A stretch of DNA of 64,000 nucleotides from UBA11346 sp038060575 (lineage in GTDB: Bacteria > Planctomycetota > UBA11346): NCBI GenBank assembly GCA_964652775.1, contig CAZZAM010000013.1:22844-86843 (forward strand), written 5' to 3'. The first letter of the stretch is position 1. The number at the start of each line of letters is the position of its first letter. Position numbers and translations under genes: made by a program. This document shows positions 51,626 through 61,755 of the stretch, in pieces. The notes under the pieces were generated by a model. The model saw nothing but the letters and a program-made list of their open reading frames with translations, was not told the DNA's origin and did not search any database.

Positions 51626-52686
51626 TAGCGTGCGTTGGTTGGTTGCTCGTGCCAGCGCTCGCTGGTGCGGTCGACGCCATCGTATTCAACCGTGATGGCG
51701 CAGCGGCGGTTGGTCAACCAGTACTCAAGGACGGCAATCTACTCGTCGGACAAACCAGCGTCCCCTGTGAGCGCGTCATTGGCATTGGCGGAGTTGCAAC
51801 GAAACCGCGCTGGTTGAATCCCGGAGTCACGTTGACCAATGGCGACATCCTGCGCGGGGGCCAAATCACGCTTCAACAAGGCAACCTCCAATTCACCAGT
51901 GATGTACTTGGTCCCTGCACCATCCCCACCTCAGCGGTGGCCGTCATCATGTGCAAGGCACGCCCAGCCGAATGGCGCGCACCTGCTGGCTTTGTCGGCG
52001 TTATCCTAGCTAACGACGACACCAAAGCCGGACAAGTTGAATACATCAACGACCAGAAGATCGGCATTAATGACGGACGACGGGTTGCCGCCTTGCCGCG
52101 TGAACGCATCGCTGCAATCGTTCTTCGCGAACAGCTTCGCCCCACAGAAAATCATCAGGTCTTGCATTTAGCCAATGGTGATCGCATCAATGGACAATTG
52201 AAAACCTTAGGCGCCCAGGGATTCGAGCTGGTATCTGACCGTGGCACCGTTCGTGGGTCTGCTGAAGAATGGTCCTCCCTCTGGAGTGAAGGACCCAATC
52301 AAACGCCGTGGACAAGCGTCACCACCGAAACGCAAGTTCCCGGAGTAGGCTTTGACTACTTACCAGATGGAAGCCCCCTAACTATTGGCACCCGCCGAGT
52401 TGGTCATGGCCTTGGCATGCGCGGGGCGGGATCAAGTACCGCGTCGACCAATGGATCCTGGAAAACGCTGGTCGGAGAAATTGCGGTGATCGAAGGCTCT
52501 GCAAAAATCCAAGTATTGGCCGACAATAAGCCGGCTTGGACCAGCTCTCTCATGCACGCTAGCCCGCGTGGACAACTGTTCATCGCGCCGATAGCCGGAG
52601 CCAAAAGCGTACGTATCACCGTGATCCCAACGGATGCAGCGGCTCCTCTCGTTGTCATAGGCTGGCCGACGCTTGTAAAGAACTGA
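51595..52686 (+). CDS. Secreted protein with C-terminal NPCBM-like domain
   Basis: 363 residues. A signal peptide (~1-27, ending LVPALAGAVDA) precedes a beta-rich region with repeated LxNGDxxxGxI patterns (TLTNGDILRGGQITL, LHLANGDRINGQLKTLG). The C-terminal part (~275-360), with TIGTRRVGHGLGMRGAGSS and KSVRITV, resembles a shortened NPCBM/NEW2 carbohydrate-binding module. It starts 31 bp inside the preceding gene and ends 1 bp before the giant gene, so all three are tightly coupled. The likely role is glycan recognition at the envelope; the ligand is unknown. Confidence 0.65.
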   Translation: MPLPAHLPTLIACVGWLLVPALAGAVDAIVFNRDGAAAVGQPVLKDGNLLVGQTSVPCERVIGIGGVATKPRWLNPGVTLTNGDILRGGQITLQQGNLQFTSDVLGPCTIPTSAVAVIMCKARPAEWRAPAGFVGVILANDDTKAGQVEYINDQKIGINDGRRVAALPRERIAAIVLREQLRPTENHQVLHLANGDRINGQLKTLGAQGFELVSDRGTVRGSAEEWSSLWSEGPNQTPWTSVTTETQVPGVGFDYLPDGSPLTIGTRRVGHGLGMRGAGSSTASTNGSWKTLVGEIAVIEGSAKIQVLADNKPAWTSSLMHASPRGQLFIAPIAGAKSVRITVIPTDAAAPLVVIGWPTLVKN

Positions 52687-52687
52687 C

Positions 52688-55600
52688 ATGCTGGCTTCAC
52701 TGCGCATCCTGGTTGCGGCCTGCTGCATCTATATCGGAGCGGCAGTTGAACTGGATCTCAGTTCTCCTGCCTGGACAGAACACTTGAGTCCTGAGGGCAA
52801 GGCCAAATGCAAGCGCACGGAGAACACTGCGCTATTCGAAGTGGACACATCGTACTATGCGCGTCTCGAGGCGCCCTGTCCAAGTGACGGCACCGATGAA
52901 GCTCCCCTGCGCATTCAGACTCGGTTGGCAATCAACTCTGACGGCCCTTTGCGCGGTCAAGCGGGGCAGCTTACCCTGATCTGGAAACAGGGGCTTTTCT
53001 CAATTGGCGTGTTCCCTGGCACTCGGGAAAAATCCCATCAGCGCACGGCTGTAGCCCGATGGGTCGATGGGACTCAACGCGGCGAGACCATCAGTTCAAT
53101 GGAGCTGTATCCTGACCATGCAACCGCCTTCATCCGCCTCGTCGTAACCGAGCGGGATATCTCAGCCTGGGCCAGCGCAAACGGTTGGGATTGGCAACGG
53201 CTACTGACCATGGCGCGTTCCGGTTCAGGTTTTGCCAGCGCGCCAGACAAGATCGCCATTGGCAAAGGATGGCCAGACGCGCAGCACGGCATCGATCTGA
53301 ATGCCGAGGTAGACATAAAGGGCAAGAAACCCAGTCCGAGTATTGGTTCGTACAAGTTTCTCGACGTGCGCCTATCCAACGAGCCCGCGTCTATCCCCTC
53401 ACGTTATCCACTCGCGTACACCAAAGCGGCATCGCGTGAAGACACCAGCGAACAGATCCGTCTAGCAAGCATACCCAAACAATGGTGGCTGGTCGGGCCA
53501 TTTCCCGCACGCAACGGCAATGATTTCACCCCACTAGGCCCCGAGACAAAACCATTTTCTCCAACCGACACATTCACCATCGGCAATAAAGGGCCGCCTT
53601 TGAAATGGAAGGAGCATCGCATCGGTGACGCTCCCAACGAACATATTATAATCGCCTCTTCGCTAATCCCCGGTGGCCCTAGTCAGATCCGCTGCGCCGC
53701 AACGGTTATCGAATGTAGCGAACCGCGGCTTGAGCGTTTCCTCTTCGACGGCTTCCAACGCATCTCCCTCTACGTCAATGCCCAATTGATTGCGTACGAA
53801 CGCCAACCCAACCACTACGCTGAAACCGAGGCCGATCGAAACATCGTATTGGCTCCGCTCAGCAAAGGAAAGAACACCATCGTCGTTGTCGTCGCCGGTG
53901 ACGATAAGGGCGTGGCGACATTTACGCTGCGCCATGATTCAGGAGATCCACGTCATCACATCGCTTTGACCAAACGTCTGAATCAGGATTTTCCTGAGGA
54001 TGGCACGCCAATAAATCCTTCGCTACTCGATTCAGCAAGACAGTGGGAGCAATTCGGATTTGTTGCCGAAGCCATTCGTACCTGCAACGAAGCGCTCAAC
54101 TTGGCAGACATCCCTCCTGATCAGCAGGAATCCTCCTTGTACGACCGCGCTCGCTATCACGCCATGCTGCGTGACCAAGTTGCTATGAATGGCGATATGG
54201 AGGCAATGAAACAGCTCTGGTTGGCTGATGTAAACGCCAAACCCTATGCCATTCTTCTGCGTACCTCTCTCTTGTGGCAGAGGCTGCTGCAGCCCGACAA
54301 GGCACTCACCACCCTACGTGAAGCGGCAAAAACCAGTGGATTAAGTGATCAAGCTGCAGCCGAGTTGGCTCATGAGCGACTGCGTCTCGTACGAACCAGC
54401 AATGACGCCGCTGCGCTGACTGCCGAGATGCGTTCGATTGCCGACGCCCTACCCAACAACAGCACCCTACGCAGCCTACTCTATGCCGAATTGGCTGATC
54501 GACTGTTCGAGAGCGATCAGCCTGGCACGAGGGAATTGCAGGAGGCGTTAAAATCCTCTCAGGTACGAGTCTTGCGACGAGCCGCTGGTATCGCCCGCAC
54601 CGCCAAACAGACTGCCGACTGGCTTGCAGCACTCACCTCTTTGGCCGCCATGCCAAACAATGGGGCGCTGGATGCAGCGCTCGTCATGTTAGCAGAAGCT
54701 CGCACCGCTCAGGGCGATGATCCTGGTGCCATTGACGCGTATCGTCAGGAATTATCCCGACTCACCAACGCCGATCTAGCAACTGTGGACAAGACCATAG
54801 CCAGCGCGCGACTCGCATTTATCCGCGCCACTTTGACAGAGAGTACAACTGGGCAGCGTCTATTATCCGAAGCAACGAAACCGATTGATGCCAACCTCCA
54901 GACCGCAGCGATACATCTGGCGCTCTCCAGCCCAGATCAACGTGACAACGTCGCCAGCGCACTACAGAAGGGCATTGAAGACGCTTACCAGACTGGACAA
55001 ACCCCCGAGGCAGCCGCACTGATCCGCCTCCTATTTCGTGCCTTCCCTGACTGCTGGAATCAATGCTCCTACATTGTCGGCAAATTCAGCGTGTGGCCAA
55101 CTCCTTGGCTTTACAAAGATCCGATCATTGCTCGCCAAGTCGTTTTGTGGATGGAGGCCATCGCACCACTGCAAAATAAGGGGAAAAGCAATGCCTACTG
55201 GCTCAGTCAACTGCGCGCAGACATTGCGCAAAGCCTTATCCAAAACGGCGAGTTCTCCGTGGCGCTGGAATGCCTACGGTCTGGACTTTGGGTAGCTAGC
55301 GATCCCCCCACGCAAATCCGCTATTTAATGGGGATCGGTGACCTGTACTTATGCACTGGCTATGCCAACCAGGCTCTGAACTACTACAAACAGATCCAAC
55401 AAATCGCCGATCTCAATCCGCCTGATTTGAATAGTCCAAACGATCGCGTCATCCGCCAGGCTCGGGCGCGCTACGGACAATTGGTCCGGCTACGTAGTAT
55501 TGAACAACATACCCTGATCTCCTTTGATGCCTTGGCCATCCTCCGTTCAGCCCAACGCGCACTTGAGGCAGGAAATGGCTCCGAGTCAATTTCCGCCCAT

Positions 55601-58600
55601 CTCAAAAATATTATTGGGGGTGCTGGTCAGGCGGTACCTCTGCCTGACGGTCGAGCCCAGGGATTGACCTGGTGGTGTTCCGACCAGATGAAAAAATTAT
55701 CAGCTGCTGATCTAGCCACCTACCGAACGCAGGTTGCGTCCTCGGCGGCACAGGCCTTTCAACAAGCTCGCCTCCATGACGACAGTTCAGCGCTTGAGTG
55801 CGTCGCCAGGCATTTTCCGTTAACCAGCGAGGCCGGCACCGCACTAGCGCTGGTTTCCCGTCGTTATCTGGCCCAGGGAGCCGACGGCCTTGCAGCCAGT
55901 ACCATCACCCACTTGTTCCACGAATTCGCCATTCCCGAACCACTACATGGAGAACTTGCGGTTGCTGGATTTCAAGCGGCAGTACGCAGTGGCGACCGCA
56001 CCATTTTTTCGCGACTCCAATCCGAGCTTGCGGCCACCACCAAATTGCTTGTTAATGGCGTTTCTGTCGAGGCAAAAGCCTGGGTTTCTGATCTCAGTAA
56101 ACAATTGGCAGCTCCAGCCGACCCAGTGGTCAACAGTGTCGTGTGCGCAGTTCCGATTCAACTCATGGCAGAGCATATCCGGGATAGTCGCCGTTTTACC
56201 AATGACGGTGGTCCAACCATCCACGTCGTGCCAAGCGCCGGAATCGGGAATGGACTCGCCTACTTACACTCCGGTGCCGAAGGCATCTTGGTTGATCAAT
56301 CGAGTGGCACAATTCGTTGGCGGACTGGCAACGAACGCGTGCGTGGGTTATCCAAACCAGACCCGGAGTTTCCAGGATTGGCTGACATGGCGAGTCTCGT
56401 GGTGGGAAATCGCTGCGTAGCACGTGTACCACGAAATGGATTCTGGTGTCTTGAGGCGCGCGACAGTGCCACCGGAAGACTCGTGTGGAGTACCGAAGCA
56501 CTCCCAGCTTTGAAGGGCTTATCTGCCTGCTCGGCACCGGCATCTGATGGCAGTTGCGCAATCGCCCTATTCAGCGATGGCTCTACATTGCGCATTGGCG
56601 CGGTTGCACTGAACGATGGCCATCTCGCCTGGCTCACCACCCTGAGCATGCGCGCTGCAGACTTGGGGTTTCAAGATCGACCAGCACTCGGGTATGAATT
56701 AGCAGCACCGACCATCTCTGGACGGGACGCTTTCTGTGCAACTGACGGTGGCGCTATCCTCGCTATAGATTGTGGCACCGGATGCGTGCGCTGGGCGACG
56801 CCCTATGCCCGTTCGCCCTATAACGACAGCTTAAACCAACATGCACTCACCGAGCGTTTGCGCCGTCCACCTGCTCGGGTTTTAGTCGGTGGAAAATCTG
56901 TTTTTGTTTTGCCCCGGGACACCCTGGCGCTGCACTGTTTTGAACGTCATACTGGAAGTCCGCGATGGCAGCAGGAATTTCCCAATTGCCGTGCGTTAAC
57001 TGGAATATTTCCTTCAGATCAAGGTGATAGGGTCATCCTCCAAGGCACTCACGTTACCTGCCTCGATAGCACGACGGGGAATCAACTATGGACCTGGCAA
57101 CCAAGGGATGGCGTTACCATTGGCTGCGGTGCTGTCGGTGCGAACAGCATCCTGATTGCCACCACTTTATCCCTCCATCGTCTTGATGCCGCAGATGGTC
57201 GCTTAACCAACTCGATGTCCTGGAAGAGCCTGGGCGTCACCGGAGCGGCACCAGGAAACCTACACTGGTCAGGAGACCGACTCGTCGCAGTCGGCAATGG
57301 CGGAATGGTCATTTTAGGCCAGGGCACGAAACCACCACCCACCCTGCCGATCCTTGTACGGACGCCGGTTCGCTCTGGCAAGGAGGCTATCCCCACAACC
57401 GGCATCCAAGCCACCAAGAACGGCGATCAACTAGCCCTCGCCTGGCGACTGCCATGCGCACAGATCCATGAGTTATTTCAAGGCGTCGCTGCAAAACCTG
57501 GAGAATTGTTCGTCCGAACCGCTGATGCGCTCATAAAACTCGATGTCGGCATTCCCGCCATCGCGTGGTCGATCGCGATACCGTCAGACACCAGTTCCTG
57601 CATGATGGATTCCAACAGTATCCTCGTCCTCAGCAGATCAGCCTCGATGCTGATAGGACGCGAAGACGGCGCTATGCGTTGGTGCGAACCGGTCACATGC
57701 ATCAACGCTCTCACCCAGAACCGCTACAGTCCAAAAACGATTCTCGGCGAGAACTCCATCCTGAGCTTTATTGAAGCCTATGGAAACCGCGTGGATCTGC
57801 TTGATCGCAAGACCGGGAAACCTATGCGAACGATCAGTCTTGCCGATCCAGACCAACGGATTCTTGGCGCCGCAGAATTCGCTGGGAAGGTCTCCTTGAT
57901 ATTCCGACACAAAGGGAATCTCTTTCTTGCCCAACACGACCTGAAGTCCGGGAAAAACCTAACCACCACCGATCTCAATCTCGGAACTGATTCCGTAAGT
58001 TGCAGCCTAAGTCCCGGAGGAACCGAGCTATTCCTGACCGGCAGCAAATCGGCCGTCGTTGATCTTGCGAACGGCACGGCCAAAGCCCTGGACATAGCTT
58101 TGCCTCTAGATGTCACGCTCAGACGTCGTGAAGAGCTGGTCTCGGTTTGGGGCTTTAGCGACCCATGGGTGTGGGCACTCTGGAATCCAGCCAGCAAGAC
58201 GTTGATGTATCGTGAACAGGTTCATGCTGGATATGGCCGCCAAGATGGGATGCATGTATTGGCCTACCAACACTCGGGCAACCGCATGGTGCGGTTGACT
58301 AATGATAAAGAAAAGAAACCGGCCGTCGTGTGCAAGACCACTGACGGCAAACAGCTGTGGATGACCCAGACCAGTAAATCGCCGCACGATCGCACCTATC
58401 TGCACATTGATGCAACCGACACCCACGTCTACACCATCTATCACAATCGTAACGCTGAGGACCAACGTTTTGAGATCCACGCGTTGGAAGACGGCAAACT
58501 CGTTAACTCGGGCATGCTTCCCGCCCGCATAGCCACACATCGGCGTGGAGCCGTGCTCGTCGGCAATACGTGGGTGCTGGCTGGCGAACGACAAGTACTC

Positions 58601-59293
58601 GCATTCATACCCGCTACTCGTGACGCCGTTTCCCACTTCCTTGACGATGCATCCGGCGATGGCGCAGTCCGCTATCTTCGTGGACTCGTGCGCTCAGCAG
58701 ACACTAAAAGCACCCTCATCCCACTCCTCCGTGAAGGGTCCTGGTACAATCATTGGTCACTCATGCCGCCATTGGCATTGGGTCCAGAATCAATTCTGAC
58801 TGGCACGCCCGCAGAGGCCAAGGCATACCTCGCCTATGATCAACAATCATTGCATCTGGCTGTCGAAGTATGTGATTCAACTCCTGTTGTACGTCCAGCA
58901 GGATCAGCACCGATGAACGGCGACGGAGTCCAATTCGGTATTAGTTTGGAAAATCGCCAAGGCCAGGGATCAGTTACTCTTCTGTTTGCATTGCATGACA
59001 GCGATGGGAGCGCCAAGGCAGATGTGTTGTATGGCAACTGGGTTGCTGACCCGAGTCAGGTCGGCGAGCCAATCGTGTCCATCACGCGCGGAGTCGGCAA
59101 GCAAATCTACCTTCTCAGCATACCATGGGGACTCCTGAAGCAGAATCAGGATGTTCGACTGAAAAGCCTCGGCATGGCAGTGATTGATCGCTCTTCTGTA
59201 GGCATGCTGGGGATCAGGACCTGGGGCCTTGGTATGTGTGACAGCATGAGTCCGCTCAACTGGCCCATGGTTGCATTGGCGCCAGCGAAATAA
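52688..59293 (+). CDS. Giant secreted TPR / PQQ-propeller protein (2201 aa)
   Basis: 2201 residues. A signal peptide (1-~19) precedes a concanavalin-like region (~20-235), a jelly-roll-like domain beginning KQWWLVGPFPARNG (~264-430), and TPR-like helical repeats (~440-1130, for example RQWEQFGFVAEAIRTCNEAL and GDLYLCTGYANQALNYYKQI). An outer-membrane/PQQ-like beta-propeller follows (~1180-1950; SSGTIRWRTG, TGSPRWQQEFP, TTGNQLWTWQP, TDGKQLWMTQ), then a C-terminal CBM9-like domain (~2035-2195, YLAYDQQSLHLAVEVCDS, MNGDGVQFGISLENRQGQG). No PQQ-dehydrogenase catalytic motif is seen, so the propeller is probably structural. It ends the MoxR operon and is likely the large surface or periplasmic product the other genes help to assemble. 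Confidence 0.8.
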   Translation: MLASLRILVAACCIYIGAAVELDLSSPAWTEHLSPEGKAKCKRTENTALFEVDTSYYARLEAPCPSDGTDEAPLRIQTRLAINSDGPLRGQAGQLTLIWKQGLFSIGVFPGTREKSHQRTAVARWVDGTQRGETISSMELYPDHATAFIRLVVTERDISAWASANGWDWQRLLTMARSGSGFASAPDKIAIGKGWPDAQHGIDLNAEVDIKGKKPSPSIGSYKFLDVRLSNEPASIPSRYPLAYTKAASREDTSEQIRLASIPKQWWLVGPFPARNGNDFTPLGPETKPFSPTDTFTIGNKGPPLKWKEHRIGDAPNEHIIIASSLIPGGPSQIRCAATVIECSEPRLERFLFDGFQRISLYVNAQLIAYERQPNHYAETEADRNIVLAPLSKGKNTIVVVVAGDDKGVATFTLRHDSGDPRHHIALTKRLNQDFPEDGTPINPSLLDSARQWEQFGFVAEAIRTCNEALNLADIPPDQQESSLYDRARYHAMLRDQVAMNGDMEAMKQLWLADVNAKPYAILLRTSLLWQRLLQPDKALTTLREAAKTSGLSDQAAAELAHERLRLVRTSNDAAALTAEMRSIADALPNNSTLRSLLYAELADRLFESDQPGTRELQEALKSSQVRVLRRAAGIARTAKQTADWLAALTSLAAMPNNGALDAALVMLAEARTAQGDDPGAIDAYRQELSRLTNADLATVDKTIASARLAFIRATLTESTTGQRLLSEATKPIDANLQTAAIHLALSSPDQRDNVASALQKGIEDAYQTGQTPEAAALIRLLFRAFPDCWNQCSYIVGKFSVWPTPWLYKDPIIARQVVLWMEAIAPLQNKGKSNAYWLSQLRADIAQSLIQNGEFSVALECLRSGLWVASDPPTQIRYLMGIGDLYLCTGYANQALNYYKQIQQIADLNPPDLNSPNDRVIRQARARYGQLVRLRSIEQHTLISFDALAILRSAQRALEAGNGSESISAHLKNIIGGAGQAVPLPDGRAQGLTWWCSDQMKKLSAADLATYRTQVASSAAQAFQQARLHDDSSALECVARHFPLTSEAGTALALVSRRYLAQGADGLAASTITHLFHEFAIPEPLHGELAVAGFQAAVRSGDRTIFSRLQSELAATTKLLVNGVSVEAKAWVSDLSKQLAAPADPVVNSVVCAVPIQLMAEHIRDSRRFTNDGGPTIHVVPSAGIGNGLAYLHSGAEGILVDQSSGTIRWRTGNERVRGLSKPDPEFPGLADMASLVVGNRCVARVPRNGFWCLEARDSATGRLVWSTEALPALKGLSACSAPASDGSCAIALFSDGSTLRIGAVALNDGHLAWLTTLSMRAADLGFQDRPALGYELAAPTISGRDAFCATDGGAILAIDCGTGCVRWATPYARSPYNDSLNQHALTERLRRPPARVLVGGKSVFVLPRDTLALHCFERHTGSPRWQQEFPNCRALTGIFPSDQGDRVILQGTHVTCLDSTTGNQLWTWQPRDGVTIGCGAVGANSILIATTLSLHRLDAADGRLTNSMSWKSLGVTGAAPGNLHWSGDRLVAVGNGGMVILGQGTKPPPTLPILVRTPVRSGKEAIPTTGIQATKNGDQLALAWRLPCAQIHELFQGVAAKPGELFVRTADALIKLDVGIPAIAWSIAIPSDTSSCMMDSNSILVLSRSASMLIGREDGAMRWCEPVTCINALTQNRYSPKTILGENSILSFIEAYGNRVDLLDRKTGKPMRTISLADPDQRILGAAEFAGKVSLIFRHKGNLFLAQHDLKSGKNLTTTDLNLGTDSVSCSLSPGGTELFLTGSKSAVVDLANGTAKALDIALPLDVTLRRREELVSVWGFSDPWVWALWNPASKTLMYREQVHAGYGRQDGMHVLAYQHSGNRMVRLTNDKEKKPAVVCKTTDGKQLWMTQTSKSPHDRTYLHIDATDTHVYTIYHNRNAEDQRFEIHALEDGKLVNSGMLPARIATHRRGAVLVGNTWVLAGERQVLAFIPATRDAVSHFLDDASGDGAVRYLRGLVRSADTKSTLIPLLREGSWYNHWSLMPPLALGPESILTGTPAEAKAYLAYDQQSLHLAVEVCDSTPVVRPAGSAPMNGDGVQFGISLENRQGQGSVTLLFALHDSDGSAKADVLYGNWVADPSQVGEPIVSITRGVGKQIYLLSIPWGLLKQNQDVRLKSLGMAVIDRSSVGMLGIRTWGLGMCDSMSPLNWPMVALAPAK

Positions 59294-59447
59294 TTGCCAA
59301 TCAATCACACGCCAAACGTCTATCGCTCGACTCACCGCTGCTCTACTAGGTCCATCGCACTCAGGGTAAAGTTGTGCGCAGTCGCAGATCAAACAAGCGT
59401 CCACAGCCAATGGCTTTCCAGATGCGCCCAGCAACTGGGACACTAGC

Positions 59448-60899
59448 GTGACCTCCATGCCTACTTCTGATCCTCCGGCCTCATCCCCCCTACGCACTGC
59501 CGGACAGCAGCGCCGTCGTCGTTCTTGGGCCGAACCGTGGAAGATCAAAATGGTCGAACCACTTAAGATGACCACACGCGAACAACGCGAGCGGGCTCTC
59601 ATTGAAGCCGGATACAACACATTCCTTCTGCGCTCCGAAGATGTCTACATCGATCTGCTGACCGATAGTGGCACCAGTGCGATGAGTGACTGGCAATGGT
59701 CCGGGCTCATGCTTGGCGACGAGGCCTACGCTGGTTCCAAGAACTTCTATCATCTCGAAGCCAGCGTGCTGCGACACTACGGCTACAAACATCTGATCCC
59801 GACTCACCAAGGTCGCGGCGCCGAACACATCCTCAGCCAGATCATGATCCAGCCCGGCGATACCGTTCCCGGCAATATGTATTTCACCACCACCCGCTTC
59901 CATCAAGAGCTTGCCGGCGCGCAGTTCATCGATGTCATCGTCGATGCTGCCCACAATCCAACCAACACCGATTTATTCAAAGGCAATGTCGATCTTACCA
60001 AGCTCGAACATGTTCTCACCACTTCCAAGCGGGTTCCCTATGTCTGTGTCGCCGCCACAGTAAACATGGCTGGTGGGCAACCCATCAGCATGGCCAACAT
60101 GCGGGCAGTACGGGCACTGTGTTCGCGGTATAAGGTGCCGATCATGCTTGATGCGACCCGGGCGGTCGAGAACGCTTGGTTCATTAAGTGCCGGGAACCA
60201 GGCTACGCTGACAAGTCATGCGCCGAAATTCTCCGTGAGTTCTGCTCACTCAGCGACGGCGCTACCATGAGCGGGAAAAAGGACGCCCTAGTCAACATCG
60301 GCGGCTGGTTGTCCCTCAACGATGACGCGCTTGCCGAAAAAGCCCGCAATATGGTCGTGCTGTACGAAGGATTGCACACCTACGGTGGCATGGCTGGACG
60401 CGACATGGAGGCCATGGCGCGCGGCATCGAGGAGTCGGTCCAAGATGATCACATGCGGGCACGCATCGGCCAAGTCGAATACCTCGGTGAACTGCTCCAA
60501 TCAGCTGGAGTTCCTATCGTGCTGCCCATTGGTGGACATGCTATTTATCTCGATGCGCGCCGTTTCTATCCCACGATGTCGCAAGACTGCTTCCCAGCGC
60601 AAACACTGGCGGCTGAACTCTATCTCGACGCCGGAATTCGCGCGATGGAGCGTGGCGTCGTCTCTGCCGGACGCGACCCGAAATCTGGTCAGCATCGCTA
60701 TCCAAAACTGGAGCTTGTCCGACTGACCATTCCCCGCCGTGTGTACACCCAAGCCCACATGGACGTTGTGGCCGAATCAGTCGAAAGCGTATTCCATCAA
60801 GCGGAAAAACCGAACGGCCTGCGCATGGTCTATGAGCCAGAATATTTACGATTCTTTCAAGCACGGTTTGAGCAACTCAAGGCAACCAAGTTGCCGTAG
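59448..60899 (+). CDS. tpl: Tyrosine phenol-lyase
   Basis: 483 residues (including ~24 non-conserved residues at the start) of the beta-eliminating PLP lyase family. Conserved blocks are YNTFLLRSEDVYIDLLTDSG, HLIPTHQGRGAEHILSQ, MYFTTTRFHQELAGAQF and TMSGKKDALVNIGG, with the PLP Lys at about K278. The C-terminal block RAMERGVVSAGR has Met-Glu-Arg-Gly as in tyrosine phenol-lyase (Arg381 of the Citrobacter enzyme); tryptophanases have a VEIGS-type sequence there. It should split L-tyrosine to phenol, pyruvate and ammonia. The start is uncertain: GTG 59448 or ATG 59457. It stands 154 bp after the giant gene. No tyrosine transporter or leader peptide was seen. Confidence 0.85.
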   Translation: MTSMPTSDPPASSPLRTAGQQRRRRSWAEPWKIKMVEPLKMTTREQRERALIEAGYNTFLLRSEDVYIDLLTDSGTSAMSDWQWSGLMLGDEAYAGSKNFYHLEASVLRHYGYKHLIPTHQGRGAEHILSQIMIQPGDTVPGNMYFTTTRFHQELAGAQFIDVIVDAAHNPTNTDLFKGNVDLTKLEHVLTTSKRVPYVCVAATVNMAGGQPISMANMRAVRALCSRYKVPIMLDATRAVENAWFIKCREPGYADKSCAEILREFCSLSDGATMSGKKDALVNIGGWLSLNDDALAEKARNMVVLYEGLHTYGGMAGRDMEAMARGIEESVQDDHMRARIGQVEYLGELLQSAGVPIVLPIGGHAIYLDARRFYPTMSQDCFPAQTLAAELYLDAGIRAMERGVVSAGRDPKSGQHRYPKLELVRLTIPRRVYTQAHMDVVAESVESVFHQAEKPNGLRMVYEPEYLRFFQARFEQLKATKLP

Positions 60900-61482
60900 T
60901 TTAACGATCCTAAAAGGGATCCACTTATCCTAAACTCCGCCTTTCGAAGAACAGGAGACGCAGAGACACAGAGGTCCGAAGGAGTGATGGGATCTGGGCA
61001 GATCACTCTGCAGAAGACGAATTCGCTTCGGCTACTCGGTGTTGATGGTCGCAGCGCCGTATTCCCATGCCCTTGGACAGACCGGGTCGCCGAATGGCCA
61101 ATGTCTCTGGAACGATTGCGTGCGTCTGGACAGGCGCTTGCTCGAGCAAAATTGTTGCGCCTCACTGGGCGTGGCCACTGCAACCCATCCGCAATATAGT
61201 TTTTCTGATTGTTATCCTGGGGCATGGGCAATGGCGATTAATTCCAGTTTAATGTTCTAACCACTGCTTCGCGATCCGACCGTACCGCTAGTGTCAAAAT
61301 ATATTCAGCCAACCAGGGTGCCGTCGCCAGCGCAGTGCAATCGCTTCACCAACGTACCAGGGAAACTACGCCCTCTTGCGAAGTCGGCTCTTGCCAACAC
61401 ACTTCTAGCGCTTTCGCAATTGGTTAAGAACTGGCCCGTAAGGGAGTCCCCTGTTGGGGGAAGTTCGGAAGCATTTGAAAAT
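60900..61482. other. Intergenic stretch before the tRNA
   Basis: About 580 bp with no convincing gene. Near 60955-60985 a GAGACGCAGAGACACAGAGG stretch resembles one arm of the inverted-repeat elements at 36613 and 38911, probably a decayed half-copy. The tRNA promoter must lie near 61430-61480. Confidence 0.5.
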
Positions 61483-61558
61483 GGGCGGTTAGCTCAGTGG
61501 CTAGAGCATTCGCTTCACACGCGAGGGGTCGGGGGTTCAAATCCCTCACTGCCCACCA
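61483..61558 (+). tRNA. tRNA-Val (anticodon CAC)
   Basis: A 76-nt cloverleaf: acceptor GGGCGGT/ACTGCCC, D arm TAGCTCAGTGGCTAGAGCA, anticodon stem TTCGC/GCGAG with loop TTCACAC (anticodon CAC at 61515-61517, decoding GTG), T arm with GGTTCAAATCC, and an encoded CCA end. Confidence 0.93.
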
Positions 61559-61563
61559 ATTGT

Positions 61564-61592
61564 AAACCCAAGTCTGATCAAGACTTGGGTTT
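61564..61592 (+). terminator. Hairpin terminator after tRNA-Val
   Basis: A perfect 12-bp stem (AAACCCAAGTCT / AGACTTGGGTTT) with loop GATCA, 5 bp after the tRNA, ending in TTTATT. Typical position and form for an intrinsic terminator. Confidence 0.8.
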
Positions 61593-61755
61593 ATTCATGC
61601 ATGGTTATGAGCGCCCCTCTGCAGCGCTCAAATGCCTGAGTACCTATCACTGAAAGACAACGCATTGGGTTCACGGTTGCACAACGACATGCAAGGTCAG
61701 CACGCACCGTAGGTTCAGGCCTCAGCTTAACGGCCTTGGTGCGGCGCTCTCAGGG

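Noticed and set aside
59448..60899. Tryptophanase
   Set aside because: The substrate-site residues (MERG) and SGKKDALVNIGG block match tyrosine phenol-lyase rather than tryptophanase.
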